DNA from: a virus
Length of the DNA stretch: 54,978 nt
IMG/VR virus record: IMGVR_UViG_3300023242_000561
Coordinates: 1 to 54,978 of that record
Direction: 5' to 3' (one strand)
The notes under the pieces were generated by a model that was not told where the DNA came from, made no database searches, and saw nothing but the letters and a program-made list of their open reading frames with translations. Made by a program: the position numbers and the translations under genes. Positions within the stretch are counted from its first letter, which is position 1. The number at the start of each line of letters is the position of its first letter. Positions 32,760 through 41,581 of this stretch are shown piece after piece.

Positions 32760-35700
32760 TTAACTAATTATAAATGTTGAACCTATCTGTAAATAACCAA
32801 TTCCTAATAAAGCAAAAAAGTTTAATCCTATTTTTGTAATAAGATAATTTCTTATCTTCAATCTTTCATCGGCATCTAATATATTATCATACTTATAAGC
32901 TCCTGCTATATACCCATTGAATGGTAATGAGTCATCTCCTAAAACCCCTATTTTATCAAATGTAGTAGCCCCTCCAATTAAACCTATATTCGCTTCTGTA
33001 ACATCACTGGTTAAGAGATCAATTAAATCACCTAAATAAATATTGGCAGTTCCATCATTTTCTACTTGTATTGAAAAAACATACCATTCATCATTTAATA
33101 AAGTAGTATCTCCAATTAATGATGTAGCTACAGCCCCTATTTCGTTTGTTACCCTCAATTTACTACTTGATAAATCAATAGTAAATCCATCCCCTGCTGT
33201 TCGGTTAGACCATATTACTTGATTTGCAATAACATCATTAGACTTGAACATACCTATAATAGAGAATTGAGCTGTATTTAAATCTCCAATAGAACCGCCC
33301 AAAACCACTCCCTCATGACTGTATTCATTTTTATTTAACAAGCCCTCTCCCCAACTATATTGAACAGGATTATTAAATACATCAATAATAGCAGTTGGTG
33401 AATTAGACAAGACTAAGCTCGAATTTGAAAAAGTACCAAAGTATTCCGACGCTACTGAATTTGTTAAATCTTCAAAATCATGTCCTGAATAAGAATGTTC
33501 TAAAACACCCTCTATGCTATGTGTGTATGATAATATTAATCCATGAAAATAGAAATCTGCCGTTGCTCTTCTAAAGCCAAGATTGTATTGAGTAGAAACC
33601 CAATCAACAGGTGCTGAAAGTGCAATTACATCAGGAACACCATTGATTGTAGCGGTTACCTCTTGATCTGCTTGACTCCATGACAAAGTAATATCATATC
33701 TATTTCCAACAACCATTGTCGTATTATTGAATATGGCTTGATTAACATTATTAGCAGAACCTCCCCATCTGAATTGTAGTCTTCCCCCTGAATTAATGTA
33801 TAAAACATATACAGAAGTCGCACCTGAAAGTAGTGCACTGTTAGAGCCTAATGTAAATGGAACTATATTAAATGTTAATTCCCAATCTTCTGCGGTTAAT
33901 AAGTCTGCTAAATCTCCTAAATAAACAGCGTTAGAACTTCCATTGAATTGCTTATAATTAGATAATCCATGTAAATCTGACTGGATTCCGTAATTAGTTA
34001 CTATAGATGCAATACTACTTCCTGTCGTTGGGGCGTTATTGTCATTTCCTGAATAGTCAAATACTATTTTTCCTGCTCCTGAAATATTTCCCTCACACAT
34101 AGGTGCTATTAAAACCGCCGTCTGATTTATTAAATCGTTCGGGGTCAAATAAGTCGATGTTTCTAAAACAGAAGAAAATAAGCTATTCATAACAAAATCA
34201 CCATAGGCAGCCGCTATTCTACCAATTTCTAAATCATTGGCATCTATATTTGCAATAATCTCTACAAATGATGGGTCTGTTGTAATAGTTGTTGTTTCAA
34301 CACCATTGACTTTTATGGTTCCTGAAACTCCTGTTAGAGTTAAAACTCCTGACATTGCTTCTAAGTTAATACTGCCACTCCATTGTAATATTTTTTCAGT
34401 TGTAGTGTCTAAGTTTAGCCAAAAAGATGTGTATCCAATCGTTCCTATATTACCAAATAGTATAGCATCTGAATTAGTACTTTGAAAATCTATCCCACCG
34501 CCACTTAATATCTGTGCATCTGGTAATGCAGTACCTACAAATGCTGGTATAGTGTTACCGAATAAATCAGTAGAACCTACTTTCAATACATTGATAATGT
34601 TAGGCCCGTTAATAAATGTTATAAATTGATCTCCAACTAAACCAGTAACGGTTCTTTGGTTATTAAAATCTACATATCTAATCTTTCCTTTATAATAACC
34701 TACTCCACTTCTACCACCTATAGTAAGGATAGAACCTAGCATAGCTGCGTTAATTAAATCCTTTTCTTCTATTAAAACACCATCTATTGTAAGAGATGTT
34801 TTAGTTCCTCCTTCTACATCAAATCTAATAGTGTGGAAATTATCATCAAAATAAGATAAATCAATAGAACTAAATATTAAATCATCATCTAATAAAGTGT
34901 TGTATTTAATAGTTCCATTTCCTCTTACTGATACGTTGTCTAAAGATGAACTTCCAGATAAAAAAACTTCATCACCATTATCTAAACTTGGAAGCGTTAA
35001 CCTAATTTCTACATATCCATTATTAACATCAGTCGGAGCTACGTCATTAAAAGAAATAGAGTCATTTATTCCATCAAAATCATAATATTGATTCCTTTCA
35101 TCTTCATTAACTAGATAACCTACAATAGGTGCAAATACTGTAAGATCACTAGTACATGATACTGTTGCATTCAATCTATCTGGTGAGTAGTCTAATACTA
35201 AATTACCATCTTCTGCAATACCCTCTTGCATAAAGAAAGCTCCTTTAACAGCAGAAGTTTGTACATAGGTTCTTAGTTGAGAAGTGGTTAGCTCTTTAGT
35301 TGATAACCCATCATTAGACATGATAAAGTCTTTGATAGATACATCTCCATAAATACCACCAGTAGCATAGTAAGCTAAGTCAACGCCTAATAGAACACCT
35401 ATTGAATTAACTATTCTTACGTGATGCCATACGCCTTCTGACATAGTAGTTGTTTCTACATCATCTACATAGATAGTAGTAACACCTGATCCACCAACTC
35501 TAGTTATTGTATTAGTAGTTAGATTGAAGTTGGAAGCAATACCTTTAAAACCAAATAGCATCTCTGTAGCTGTATCTGCTTTAACCCAAAAGTTTATAGT
35601 GGTATAGCTAGTAGCTCTGTTATGTATAGATAATGTATCAGAATTAGCTGCTGTAAAGTCTAAAGCGTAAGCAACTTGCTTAGGAGGTGATGTATTAACT

Positions 35701-35849
35701 ATATTATTTAATTGAAAACCTGATGTTTCCCAATCCCCTCTAGCCTCATTCTTTATTTCTGAAACAAATAAAGCACCTGCTTCAACAGGTACAGGAAAAC
35801 TATCTAGTACTTTTGCATTAACTACACATATCGCATTGCCTATAAACAT
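32760..35849 (-). CDS. multi-lectin adhesin, LamG/concanavalin-like domains (1029 aa)
   Basis: The protein contains several similar beta-sandwich units of about 180 residues. Each opens with a pattern like DFTAANSDTLSI (64-75), FDGINDSISF (about 258), FQSTNSDAILF (about 455) or QFNGSSNAVYL (about 630), followed by strands and a W/F-rich core (TINFWVKADTA, WHHVRIVNS). This is the form of LamG/concanavalin A-like domains. The first and third units are clearly related to each other (shared VNGVETTT/VDDVETTT), so the array grew by duplication. Such domains bind glycans. Next to the tailspike, it is probably a receptor-binding fibre. The C-terminus is hydrophobic (FFALLGIGYLQIGSTFIIS). Confidence 0.8.
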   Translation of the reverse strand: MFIGNAICVVNAKVLDSFPVPVEAGALFVSEIKNEARGDWETSGFQLNNIVNTSPPKQVAYALDFTAANSDTLSIHNRATSYTTINFWVKADTATEMLFGFKGIASNFNLTTNTITRVGGSGVTTIYVDDVETTTMSEGVWHHVRIVNSIGVLLGVDLAYYATGGIYGDVSIKDFIMSNDGLSTKELTTSQLRTYVQTSAVKGAFFMQEGIAEDGNLVLDYSPDRLNATVSCTSDLTVFAPIVGYLVNEDERNQYYDFDGINDSISFNDVAPTDVNNGYVEIRLTLPSLDNGDEVFLSGSSSLDNVSVRGNGTIKYNTLLDDDLIFSSIDLSYFDDNFHTIRFDVEGGTKTSLTIDGVLIEEKDLINAAMLGSILTIGGRSGVGYYKGKIRYVDFNNQRTVTGLVGDQFITFINGPNIINVLKVGSTDLFGNTIPAFVGTALPDAQILSGGGIDFQSTNSDAILFGNIGTIGYTSFWLNLDTTTEKILQWSGSINLEAMSGVLTLTGVSGTIKVNGVETTTITTDPSFVEIIANIDANDLEIGRIAAAYGDFVMNSLFSSVLETSTYLTPNDLINQTAVLIAPMCEGNISGAGKIVFDYSGNDNNAPTTGSSIASIVTNYGIQSDLHGLSNYKQFNGSSNAVYLGDLADLLTAEDWELTFNIVPFTLGSNSALLSGATSVYVLYINSGGRLQFRWGGSANNVNQAIFNNTTMVVGNRYDITLSWSQADQEVTATINGVPDVIALSAPVDWVSTQYNLGFRRATADFYFHGLILSYTHSIEGVLEHSYSGHDFEDLTNSVASEYFGTFSNSSLVLSNSPTAIIDVFNNPVQYSWGEGLLNKNEYSHEGVVLGGSIGDLNTAQFSIIGMFKSNDVIANQVIWSNRTAGDGFTIDLSSSKLRVTNEIGAVATSLIGDTTLLNDEWYVFSIQVENDGTANIYLGDLIDLLTSDVTEANIGLIGGATTFDKIGVLGDDSLPFNGYIAGAYKYDNILDADERLKIRNYLITKIGLNFFALLGIGYLQIGSTFIIS

Positions 35850-35858
35850 ATTATATAT

Positions 35859-36143
35859 TTAATCTTTACCTATATAAACTGTTCCGCTAGATAGTTGAAT
35901 ATCTTTAATTGGTATTCCTAAATAGAAACCAGGCTTCCATGATTCACTAGCACTAGGTCCTGTAAAAGAAGTATTACCTGTATCTAGTGAGGTGAATGTT
36001 GCTTCTTCAGCAACTAGAATACCATAACCATTAACATTTTCATGTAATGTGGTATCACCTATTCTTATAGTACCTTTATCAAAAGACACTCTTATTAAAA
36101 GCTTTTGTAGAAACTTAACTATTTCTCCTGTCAGTGTGTTCAT
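35859..36143 (-). CDS. small structural-block protein (94 aa), hypothetical
   Basis: The 94-aa product starts MNTLTGEIVKFLQKLLIRVS (amphipathic helix) and continues with beta-type segments and Gly/Thr-rich turns (ATFTSLDTGNTSFTGPSASE). It lies 10 nt before the lectin gene and 5 nt after the 96-aa gene. The place directly before the large adhesin suggests a small adaptor or fibre-base protein, which is inference. No domain is recognised. Confidence 0.6.
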   Translation of the reverse strand: MNTLTGEIVKFLQKLLIRVSFDKGTIRIGDTTLHENVNGYGILVAEEATFTSLDTGNTSFTGPSASESWKPGFYLGIPIKDIQLSSGTVYIGKD

Positions 36144-36148
36144 AATTA

Positions 36149-36439
36149 TTAAATTAAAGTTCCATCAAGTTCATCAACTCCTCTATCATACATTTCAGAT
36201 ATTATATTATCTAAGTCAGTAGTATAGAAGTTTATTAATTCCACACCTGTAAATAAAACATAAATATCATCTTGTTCAGACTTACTTCTCTTACCTCTTA
36301 TAGACTTGTTCATTACTTTATCACCAAGTATATCTACTCTAGTTTTACTAGCAGTTGTTACAGCAGCGATATTTGTATTAAGATTAGCAGCCACAATTTG
36401 ATTGTTTACATTCTCTACAATAGCGTTTGATTCTATCAA
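36149..36439 (-). CDS. small structural-block protein (96 aa), hypothetical
   Basis: The 96-aa product begins with an Asn/Val/Ala-rich helix-like stretch (ENVNNQIVAANLNTNIAAVT), has a basic middle (NKSIRGKRSKSEQDD) and an acidic end. Its start lies 56 nt inside the 3' end of the 380-aa gene, in another frame. The next Met is at residue 42, so the overlap appears real, unless the gene uses a non-ATG start. A minor tail component is likely from context. Confidence 0.55.
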   Translation of the reverse strand: MIESNAIVENVNNQIVAANLNTNIAAVTTASKTRVDILGDKVMNKSIRGKRSKSEQDDIYVLFTGVELINFYTTDLDNIISEMYDRGVDELDGTLI

Positions 36440-37526
36440 ATTTACTGTTTATATCTGTATAATTTGATAGTCCGAAGGAATATTTTGCAGCAATCCATAA
36501 TGTGAAGATAATTTCCCAATCGGGATTCTGTTCACAACCATCATCTTCAAGGAAAGCTAATACATCTTCTTCAGATATTCTGTTAAGGCATTTGACTGTT
36601 CTACAGTCTATCATATATGCCCTTCTGGCAAAAAGACCTGTACTTATATACAACTCAACAAAGTATAAACCGTCTTGAGTAGTAGGAAAAGTATATACGG
36701 TAGTTCCTGCAACATAATCAGTATCACTAACTATATTATCATCAGTACCTCTATAGACTACTACAGTTTGAGGTTCAGTAGATATCTCATCAATTACATC
36801 TTCAAGATTTATTGTAACTGTACCACAATCATCACTAACTACTATCTCTTCTTGTAATCTTTCTATGAGATATTCTTCAGGTGTTACGGTAAACTCTAAA
36901 TAAAGGTCTGTAGTGTTAACATCAAATTCAACATATATATCTGAGTAAGGTTCTATTGTAGCTTCTACATATATATCAGGAGTATTTACAGTAAACTCTG
37001 TATAAATATCTAAATAAGATTCAGATAAGAACTCTACATATATATCAGGAGTGTTGACTGTAAATTCTAAGTAGTTGTCATAAGTTACCATAAAATCAGA
37101 GGTAACTACAACAGTAGCGTTAGAACCAGTATTAACTACGGTATCTGTAGTAGTATCTACTCTGATTTCCATAACATAGGCTTTCCCATATGCAGGAACA
37201 CCTACTAGATTTAAAATCAGATTGGTTAAACCTTGCCAAGCTGTTAAAATAGCATCTTTGTCAGCAGCAGAATTTAATGCGTTGTAAGTAACCGTATCTA
37301 TACTATCAAAAGTAATCGAAAGAGCGTTACCTTGTAAATCTCTAACAAGTACAAACTCTTCATACTTGAAACCTGAGGTTGACATAGTTTCACTAGCTAC
37401 ATCTAATAAGTTTGTATAAGTAGGGGTTAAATCTGCAAGATTATCTACTTCAAAACTTAAAAATGCAGGTACGTCTGCTATATCATCATAAACGGTACTT
37501 AGTACTGGGTCTGTTGTTAAAGCCAT
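36384..37526 (-). CDS. structural protein with 23-residue tandem repeats (380 aa)
   Basis: Residues about 152-220 are three tandem 23-residue units with the pattern YxEFTVNTPDIYVEF...YxDI, each likely two beta strands. The C-terminus carries seven Cys in 57 residues (DCRTVKCLN ... CEQN ... RYCRECKQSNCGC), which may bind metal or form disulfides. The N-terminal 140 residues are mixed helix/strand. It starts after the only 120-nt gap in this part of the operon. A tail or decoration protein is likely by position. The repeats suggest a fibrous spacer. Confidence 0.6.
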   Translation of the reverse strand: MALTTDPVLSTVYDDIADVPAFLSFEVDNLADLTPTYTNLLDVASETMSTSGFKYEEFVLVRDLQGNALSITFDSIDTVTYNALNSAADKDAILTAWQGLTNLILNLVGVPAYGKAYVMEIRVDTTTDTVVNTGSNATVVVTSDFMVTYDNYLEFTVNTPDIYVEFLSESYLDIYTEFTVNTPDIYVEATIEPYSDIYVEFDVNTTDLYLEFTVTPEEYLIERLQEEIVVSDDCGTVTINLEDVIDEISTEPQTVVVYRGTDDNIVSDTDYVAGTTVYTFPTTQDGLYFVELYISTGLFARRAYMIDCRTVKCLNRISEEDVLAFLEDDGCEQNPDWEIIFTLWIAAKYSFGLSNYTDINSKFDRIKRYCRECKQSNCGC

Positions 37527-37646
37527 TCTTTAAAATTAAAAGTACTTAATACAGTTTTAAGCTACTACTTTTGGTAGTACACTAACTGCAACTTTATTAA
37601 ATTCATAAACAAAATAGGCAATACAGTTTCTTTATATTTCTTTTAA
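37527..37646 (-). promoter_or_regulatory. intergenic gap with weak host-type promoter and hairpin
   Basis: This is the widest gap inside the late operon. On the - strand it has TAAAGTTG (37589-37596), one mismatch from TAnnTTTG, with TTG 22 nt upstream (37619-37621). A 6-bp hairpin TACTAC/GTAGTA lies at 37563-37579, just downstream of where transcription would start. It has no U-run, so it is not a terminator. It could allow internal re-initiation or protect a processed 5' end. Confidence 0.25.
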
Positions 37647-38300
37647 TTAAATATCGCTATTGACAACATCAACACTAGTGGTTAAATATCGGGTAGGCAT
37701 AGAAGAAGTGATCTTCAGACGATATTTATAACTACTATCTCTATCTAATTCACCTTCTAATCCTGAATTAGGTTTAGGGTTAATAGTAATATCAACATAA
37801 TCAGAAACTTGTCCTGCAATAGTAATTTGAAAAGATGCTGTTAAAGTTATAGGAACATGTTCTACTATCGCATTAGTCGTTTTGTTGATTTTGATAATGG
37901 TAATATACTGAGTATCTGATAAGCGTGATATATCAGTAACTACAGTACTTCCATCATTAGCTCCTGTGTTATTGGAACCTGTATAACGCATAGCTCTAAC
38001 ATCAGGAAGCCACCCTGCGCCTGAAGTATTATCAGGGTCTTTCTTTCTTCTAAGCCTAATCTTAACGTCAGTAAGTGCATCAATATCTGTTATAACAGGA
38101 TTATTTGTTGCAATTACTTGACCAGCAGGAATGTTACCACCAGGAGCAGTTTCAGGATCAACATAACCTACTGAACTTGTATCACCTTGATATACTCCTA
38201 TTGCAATACTACCTGTGAAATCATCAGGTGTTATAAAACTAAATCCTCTAGGATTAGTACTAACGTCATAAGGACTTGTATTTATTGTTTTTATAGACAT
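37647..38300 (-). CDS. beta-rich tail/decoration protein (217 aa), hypothetical
   Basis: The 217-aa product starts MSIKTINTSPYDVSTNPRGF and is beta-rich with Gly/Asn/Thr loops. The last third (LTASFQITIAGQVSDYVDIT) resembles an Ig-like or fibre-type sandwich. No Cys or membrane segments are present. It lies 2 nt after the 184-aa gene. Context suggests a tail or head surface protein. No family is named with confidence. Confidence 0.6.
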   Translation of the reverse strand: MSIKTINTSPYDVSTNPRGFSFITPDDFTGSIAIGVYQGDTSSVGYVDPETAPGGNIPAGQVIATNNPVITDIDALTDVKIRLRRKKDPDNTSGAGWLPDVRAMRYTGSNNTGANDGSTVVTDISRLSDTQYITIIKINKTTNAIVEHVPITLTASFQITIAGQVSDYVDITINPKPNSGLEGELDRDSSYKYRLKITSSMPTRYLTTSVDVVNSDI

Positions 38301-38302
38301 GA

Positions 38303-38857
38303 CTAGCTATTTAAAATTTCAGACATATAATATTCAGCTCTATTGAAATCTCCAATTTCAAATCTACCTCTAGTAGCAACAAGAGCCTTGTGATGTAAAA
38401 GTAAAGTATCTTTAGAAGCGTTATTTTTAGCTCCGCTTTCTATCCAAGCTTTTCTAAGAACCATCAGTTGAGTGTATAGAAGAAAATCTCCTAATATGTT
38501 AACATCTACTTTATCAGTAGCATCAGCATAAACAGGAACCATTATTTCTTCATCATCACCTGACGCATTGTACGTTTTAAAAACTCCTTCTGTGGTAGCA
38601 TAATAGGTTGCTCCATCAGTTACACCGTCACTTGCGGGATCATCAGTATTAGTATATTGACACAAAGAAACTTTAAATACTTCAGAAGCCTGTAAAGGAA
38701 CTTCCCAAGTACTATCTGTAACAGGATCAGCATTAGTAACTAATGTTAATTCGTCAACTAGAATAACAACCGCAACAGCACTTCTATCTGCATAGGTAGA
38801 AGTGTCTGTTACGTTTATTAATTGGTTGACATAATCTTTAGTGAAAGTATATGTCAT
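38303..38857 (-). CDS. structural-block protein (184 aa), hypothetical
   Basis: The first 110 residues are beta-rich (TYTFTKDYVNQLINVTDTST, then STWEVPLQASEVFKVSLCQY). The last 60 are helical (ILGDFLLYTQLMVLRKAWIE). Such a beta body with a helical tail is common in ring or collar proteins. It lies between the 359-aa and 217-aa genes with gaps of 16 and 2 nt. A minor ring protein is possible, from order only. Confidence 0.55.
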   Translation of the reverse strand: MTYTFTKDYVNQLINVTDTSTYADRSAVAVVILVDELTLVTNADPVTDSTWEVPLQASEVFKVSLCQYTNTDDPASDGVTDGATYYATTEGVFKTYNASGDDEEIMVPVYADATDKVDVNILGDFLLYTQLMVLRKAWIESGAKNNASKDTLLLHHKALVATRGRFEIGDFNRAEYYMSEILNS

Positions 38858-38873
38858 GGTTAACTATTAAGAA

Positions 38874-39953
38874 TTAGGCTGTTGTAGCAGCTTCATCATC
38901 AACAATAGCTTCATCAGCACCAGCAAGTCCAAGCAAGTTGTTCAACACTTTCATGAAGTCAGCTTGGTTTTGACCAGCAGCATCGTTGTCACCATCTGCG
39001 AAAGCAACAACAATTTCAATAGACTTGTCACCTTGAACCGCAACTCCAGGAGTCGCAGTAGGAGCACCTACTACAGGAGAGAATGACAAAGTAACTAAGT
39101 CATAAGTACCTCCACTAACTACACGGTTTGCAGGTTTAGGGAATAAACCATCAACTTCCTGATGATAACCTTTGTACTGCTGAACTCTATCTTCAACAGC
39201 TTTCACATTAGCATAAGTTCCAACAGGATATATTGACGCAGTATCAACTGTGATAACTACTCCAAAAGAATCTTCCCATCCAGCTACACTAATCTCAAAT
39301 GATTCTCCTGCATTGTTAGCAAGAAAGTCAATATGTTCATCAGTAGAAGTAGTATCCGCAGTAGCAGTAATAGCTAAACCGCTATCATCGTTAACTCTGG
39401 CTGCAACTTCAGTAATGACTTGAGCAATAGTGGGAGTAGTATAACTAATACCACTAACCTTACCTGTGAAAGCCTCCATTGATACAGAGTAAGAATAAGT
39501 CTCACGGTTGTTGTTAAGTTCACGAATATGAACGGTGAATGTATCACCACCAACAACTGTCACAGGTTTAGCAAGAGGAGTAGTAGGATTACCTACAGAA
39601 ATAGACTGAGCTGTACCAGCTAAGTATTCTTCTGAAGTCATACTAATCGCACTTCTAATAGGAATAGGTAGAGAAACTCTACATCCTGTAGCTAAACCTT
39701 CAGCAATAAAGATTTCTTGAATCTTACTCTTAATAGCTCCTGTTGCAGCAACCGCAGAAAGCTTACTTCCTGTCGGTGTAGTTGGAGCAGCATCATCTTC
39801 AATTAAAAGAACTAATCCTCCATCTACCATAGCATAAACTCCTAATGAACCTTCATTAAGATCATACGGATCAATTGCACCTTCTGTTGTAGTAGATGCT
39901 GCCTTTGTACCAGCATATACTACTCGTTTGGCAATAAATAAATCTTTTCTCAT
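38874..39953 (-). CDS. probable abundant structural or auxiliary head protein (359 aa)
   Basis: The 359-aa product is Ala/Thr/Val/Gly-rich and beta-type in the middle (TFTVHIRELNNNRETYSYSV) with a helical, acidic C-terminus ending DDEAATTA. It lacks Cys beyond one and has no membrane segment. Composition and length fit an abundant virion protein. In crAss-like phages an auxiliary capsid gene lies a few genes after the major capsid gene, as here (third gene downstream). A tube or sheath-like role is the alternative. The sequence does not settle this. Confidence 0.6.
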   Translation of the reverse strand: MRKDLFIAKRVVYAGTKAASTTTEGAIDPYDLNEGSLGVYAMVDGGLVLLIEDDAAPTTPTGSKLSAVAATGAIKSKIQEIFIAEGLATGCRVSLPIPIRSAISMTSEEYLAGTAQSISVGNPTTPLAKPVTVVGGDTFTVHIRELNNNRETYSYSVSMEAFTGKVSGISYTTPTIAQVITEVAARVNDDSGLAITATADTTSTDEHIDFLANNAGESFEISVAGWEDSFGVVITVDTASIYPVGTYANVKAVEDRVQQYKGYHQEVDGLFPKPANRVVSGGTYDLVTLSFSPVVGAPTATPGVAVQGDKSIEIVVAFADGDNDAAGQNQADFMKVLNNLLGLAGADEAIVDDEAATTA

Positions 39954-39994
39954 TGTTTTGTGGGTTAAAGATTTTTAAAAATATAATTAAAATT

Positions 39995-40678
39995 TTACTT
40001 TGTCAAATTCTGTTCTGCAACCTGAATTTGGTAGTCGTTAGTGCCACGTTTTCTCATTCTACGTACAACACCGTTAACTATTTCTCCTTGAAACAGATTA
40101 GGAATATCAGTGTACTCATACTCAGAGTCAGAATACACAAGTTTTCTGAACATCCTAATATAGTCAAGTTGAATTTTGTTAATTACAAAGTCACCTATTC
40201 TTTCAAACTCAATTCTAGTATTAATACGTCTACCTCTCATTGAATAAACCTTACTTTTACTATAAGGATTATTACTTCTTTGATAGTTAGTATTAGAACT
40301 AATTCTAAGAGGAGCGTCGTGGCTATTGCCACAATACTCTCCTTTGAATTTAACAGATAACGGTATAATACAACGACTTATTAGTGTTCCATTTGAATTA
40401 AGTGTAGTTGTACCATCAGGTAAAAGAAAGTGAGTTGCTCCGTTTATAATATTGAGTTCTTCACTCGCAATTAGATTTGCTAATCTCTCACTATCTTCAC
40501 TATACTTATCAACTAGTTTACCATTTTGAACATCGTGAGGCAACTGCATCTTTATGAAGTTCATGATCTCAGCATTAATGGCTAGATCAATTTCTTCTCT
40601 AAGATAGTCTTCGTTTACAGTTAGCCCTGTGTCTTGAAGTTCTTGATCAATGTTTATATGGAACTCTTTGTTTGTCAT
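39995..40678 (-). CDS. head-completion/connector protein candidate (227 aa)
   Basis: The N-terminal half is helical (LREEIDLAINAEIMNFIKMQ). The middle is beta-rich with Asn/Ser loops, and a helical segment follows (IGDFVINKIQLDYIRMFRKL). It overlaps the 296-aa gene by 1 nt. It is the second gene after the major capsid gene, where tailed phages often encode head-completion or ring proteins. No diagnostic motif is visible, so this is a positional guess. Confidence 0.5.
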   Translation of the reverse strand: MTNKEFHINIDQELQDTGLTVNEDYLREEIDLAINAEIMNFIKMQLPHDVQNGKLVDKYSEDSERLANLIASEELNIINGATHFLLPDGTTTLNSNGTLISRCIIPLSVKFKGEYCGNSHDAPLRISSNTNYQRSNNPYSKSKVYSMRGRRINTRIEFERIGDFVINKIQLDYIRMFRKLVYSDSEYEYTDIPNLFQGEIVNGVVRRMRKRGTNDYQIQVAEQNLTK

Positions 40679-41568
40679 TATACTAAAGCTGTGCTTTTAT
40701 CTCTTTTGAGTCTGTCTTTAAGCTGCTCTTTATAACCATGATTCTTTTCGTCTAATAAGAAATCAATGACCGCTTCTTTATCTTCGCCTATCTTTCTGTC
40801 TCTATCCCAATAGGCATTGCCTGATGTTCTTAGAGTACCGTGAGTAACAAGCATATCAATAAAGTATCTCAACATGATATGTGGATCACTAGCAATTTGA
40901 TTAAAATCAATTACTGTGTCCATGTTAGAAGCTACTTCACGAAGAAGTAATATCCTATCATCATGTGTAAGATTTTCTACATCATCTCTCTTATGAACGA
41001 ATTGAGTCTGTTGCAATAGAACCAAAGTTCTCTTTTCATCATTAGAAGCTTCTTGATAGAACCGCATAGCTTTATCAAGTTCTGTATTAAGCTCCATCTT
41101 ATGACTTCTTGCAACGTCTGGATCAACTAGAACAAACGCTTCAATAGATTCAGGAACAGAATCTAGTATTCCCTGCTTGACTTGTTCTAACGTAAAAATG
41201 TTCTTCTTACGTCTTAACCATTCAAACTGAACCCAATGTCTAAGGTTCATAGGTGTACCGTCTTCTTTTACTGAAACATTTAACTCATAACCATCAGTGG
41301 GAGAACTACCAGCAGGAACGCTGATAGCCATATCCCTCCAAAAGTCATCTATTTTTTGCCTAAGTTCAGGATCATCTTTACTTATGTTCTGAATTTTCAT
41401 TACATAAGCTTCACCTTTAGTGTCTGGCTCAAATGGATTGAGTGACTTCCCTGTAAGGTCGTCAGTTTCAGAACCACAGATTTTGATAGACTCCTCTCTT
41501 ATTTCTTTAGGAATCCTATCAAACTCTATGGGTCTTCTTTGCAAATACTTCTTTTCAACTTTTGTCAT
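40678..41568 (-). CDS. protein next to major capsid gene (296 aa), hypothetical
   Basis: The 296-aa product is helical and highly charged, with a defined N-terminal region (RRPIEFDRIPKEIREESIKI) and a conserved-looking core (LRHWVQFEWLRRKKNIFTLE). The C-terminus is basic (KEQLKDRLKRDKSTAL). It lies 13 nt after the capsid gene. No enzyme motif is recognised. A capsid-associated or assembly role is inferred from position. Confidence 0.6.
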   Translation of the reverse strand: MTKVEKKYLQRRPIEFDRIPKEIREESIKICGSETDDLTGKSLNPFEPDTKGEAYVMKIQNISKDDPELRQKIDDFWRDMAISVPAGSSPTDGYELNVSVKEDGTPMNLRHWVQFEWLRRKKNIFTLEQVKQGILDSVPESIEAFVLVDPDVARSHKMELNTELDKAMRFYQEASNDEKRTLVLLQQTQFVHKRDDVENLTHDDRILLLREVASNMDTVIDFNQIASDPHIMLRYFIDMLVTHGTLRTSGNAYWDRDRKIGEDKEAVIDFLLDEKNHGYKEQLKDRLKRDKSTALV

Positions 41569-41581
41569 TACAACAATTTAA

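Noticed and set aside
36384-36439. Programmed frameshift joining the 380-aa and 96-aa proteins
   Set aside because: No slippery heptamer was seen in the overlap, and the 96-aa frame has its own ATG; simple overlap is more likely.
39953-40243. Open + strand frame near the 227-aa gene
   Set aside because: Lies opposite a well-supported gene and has a Phe/Leu/Ile/Ser-rich shadow composition.
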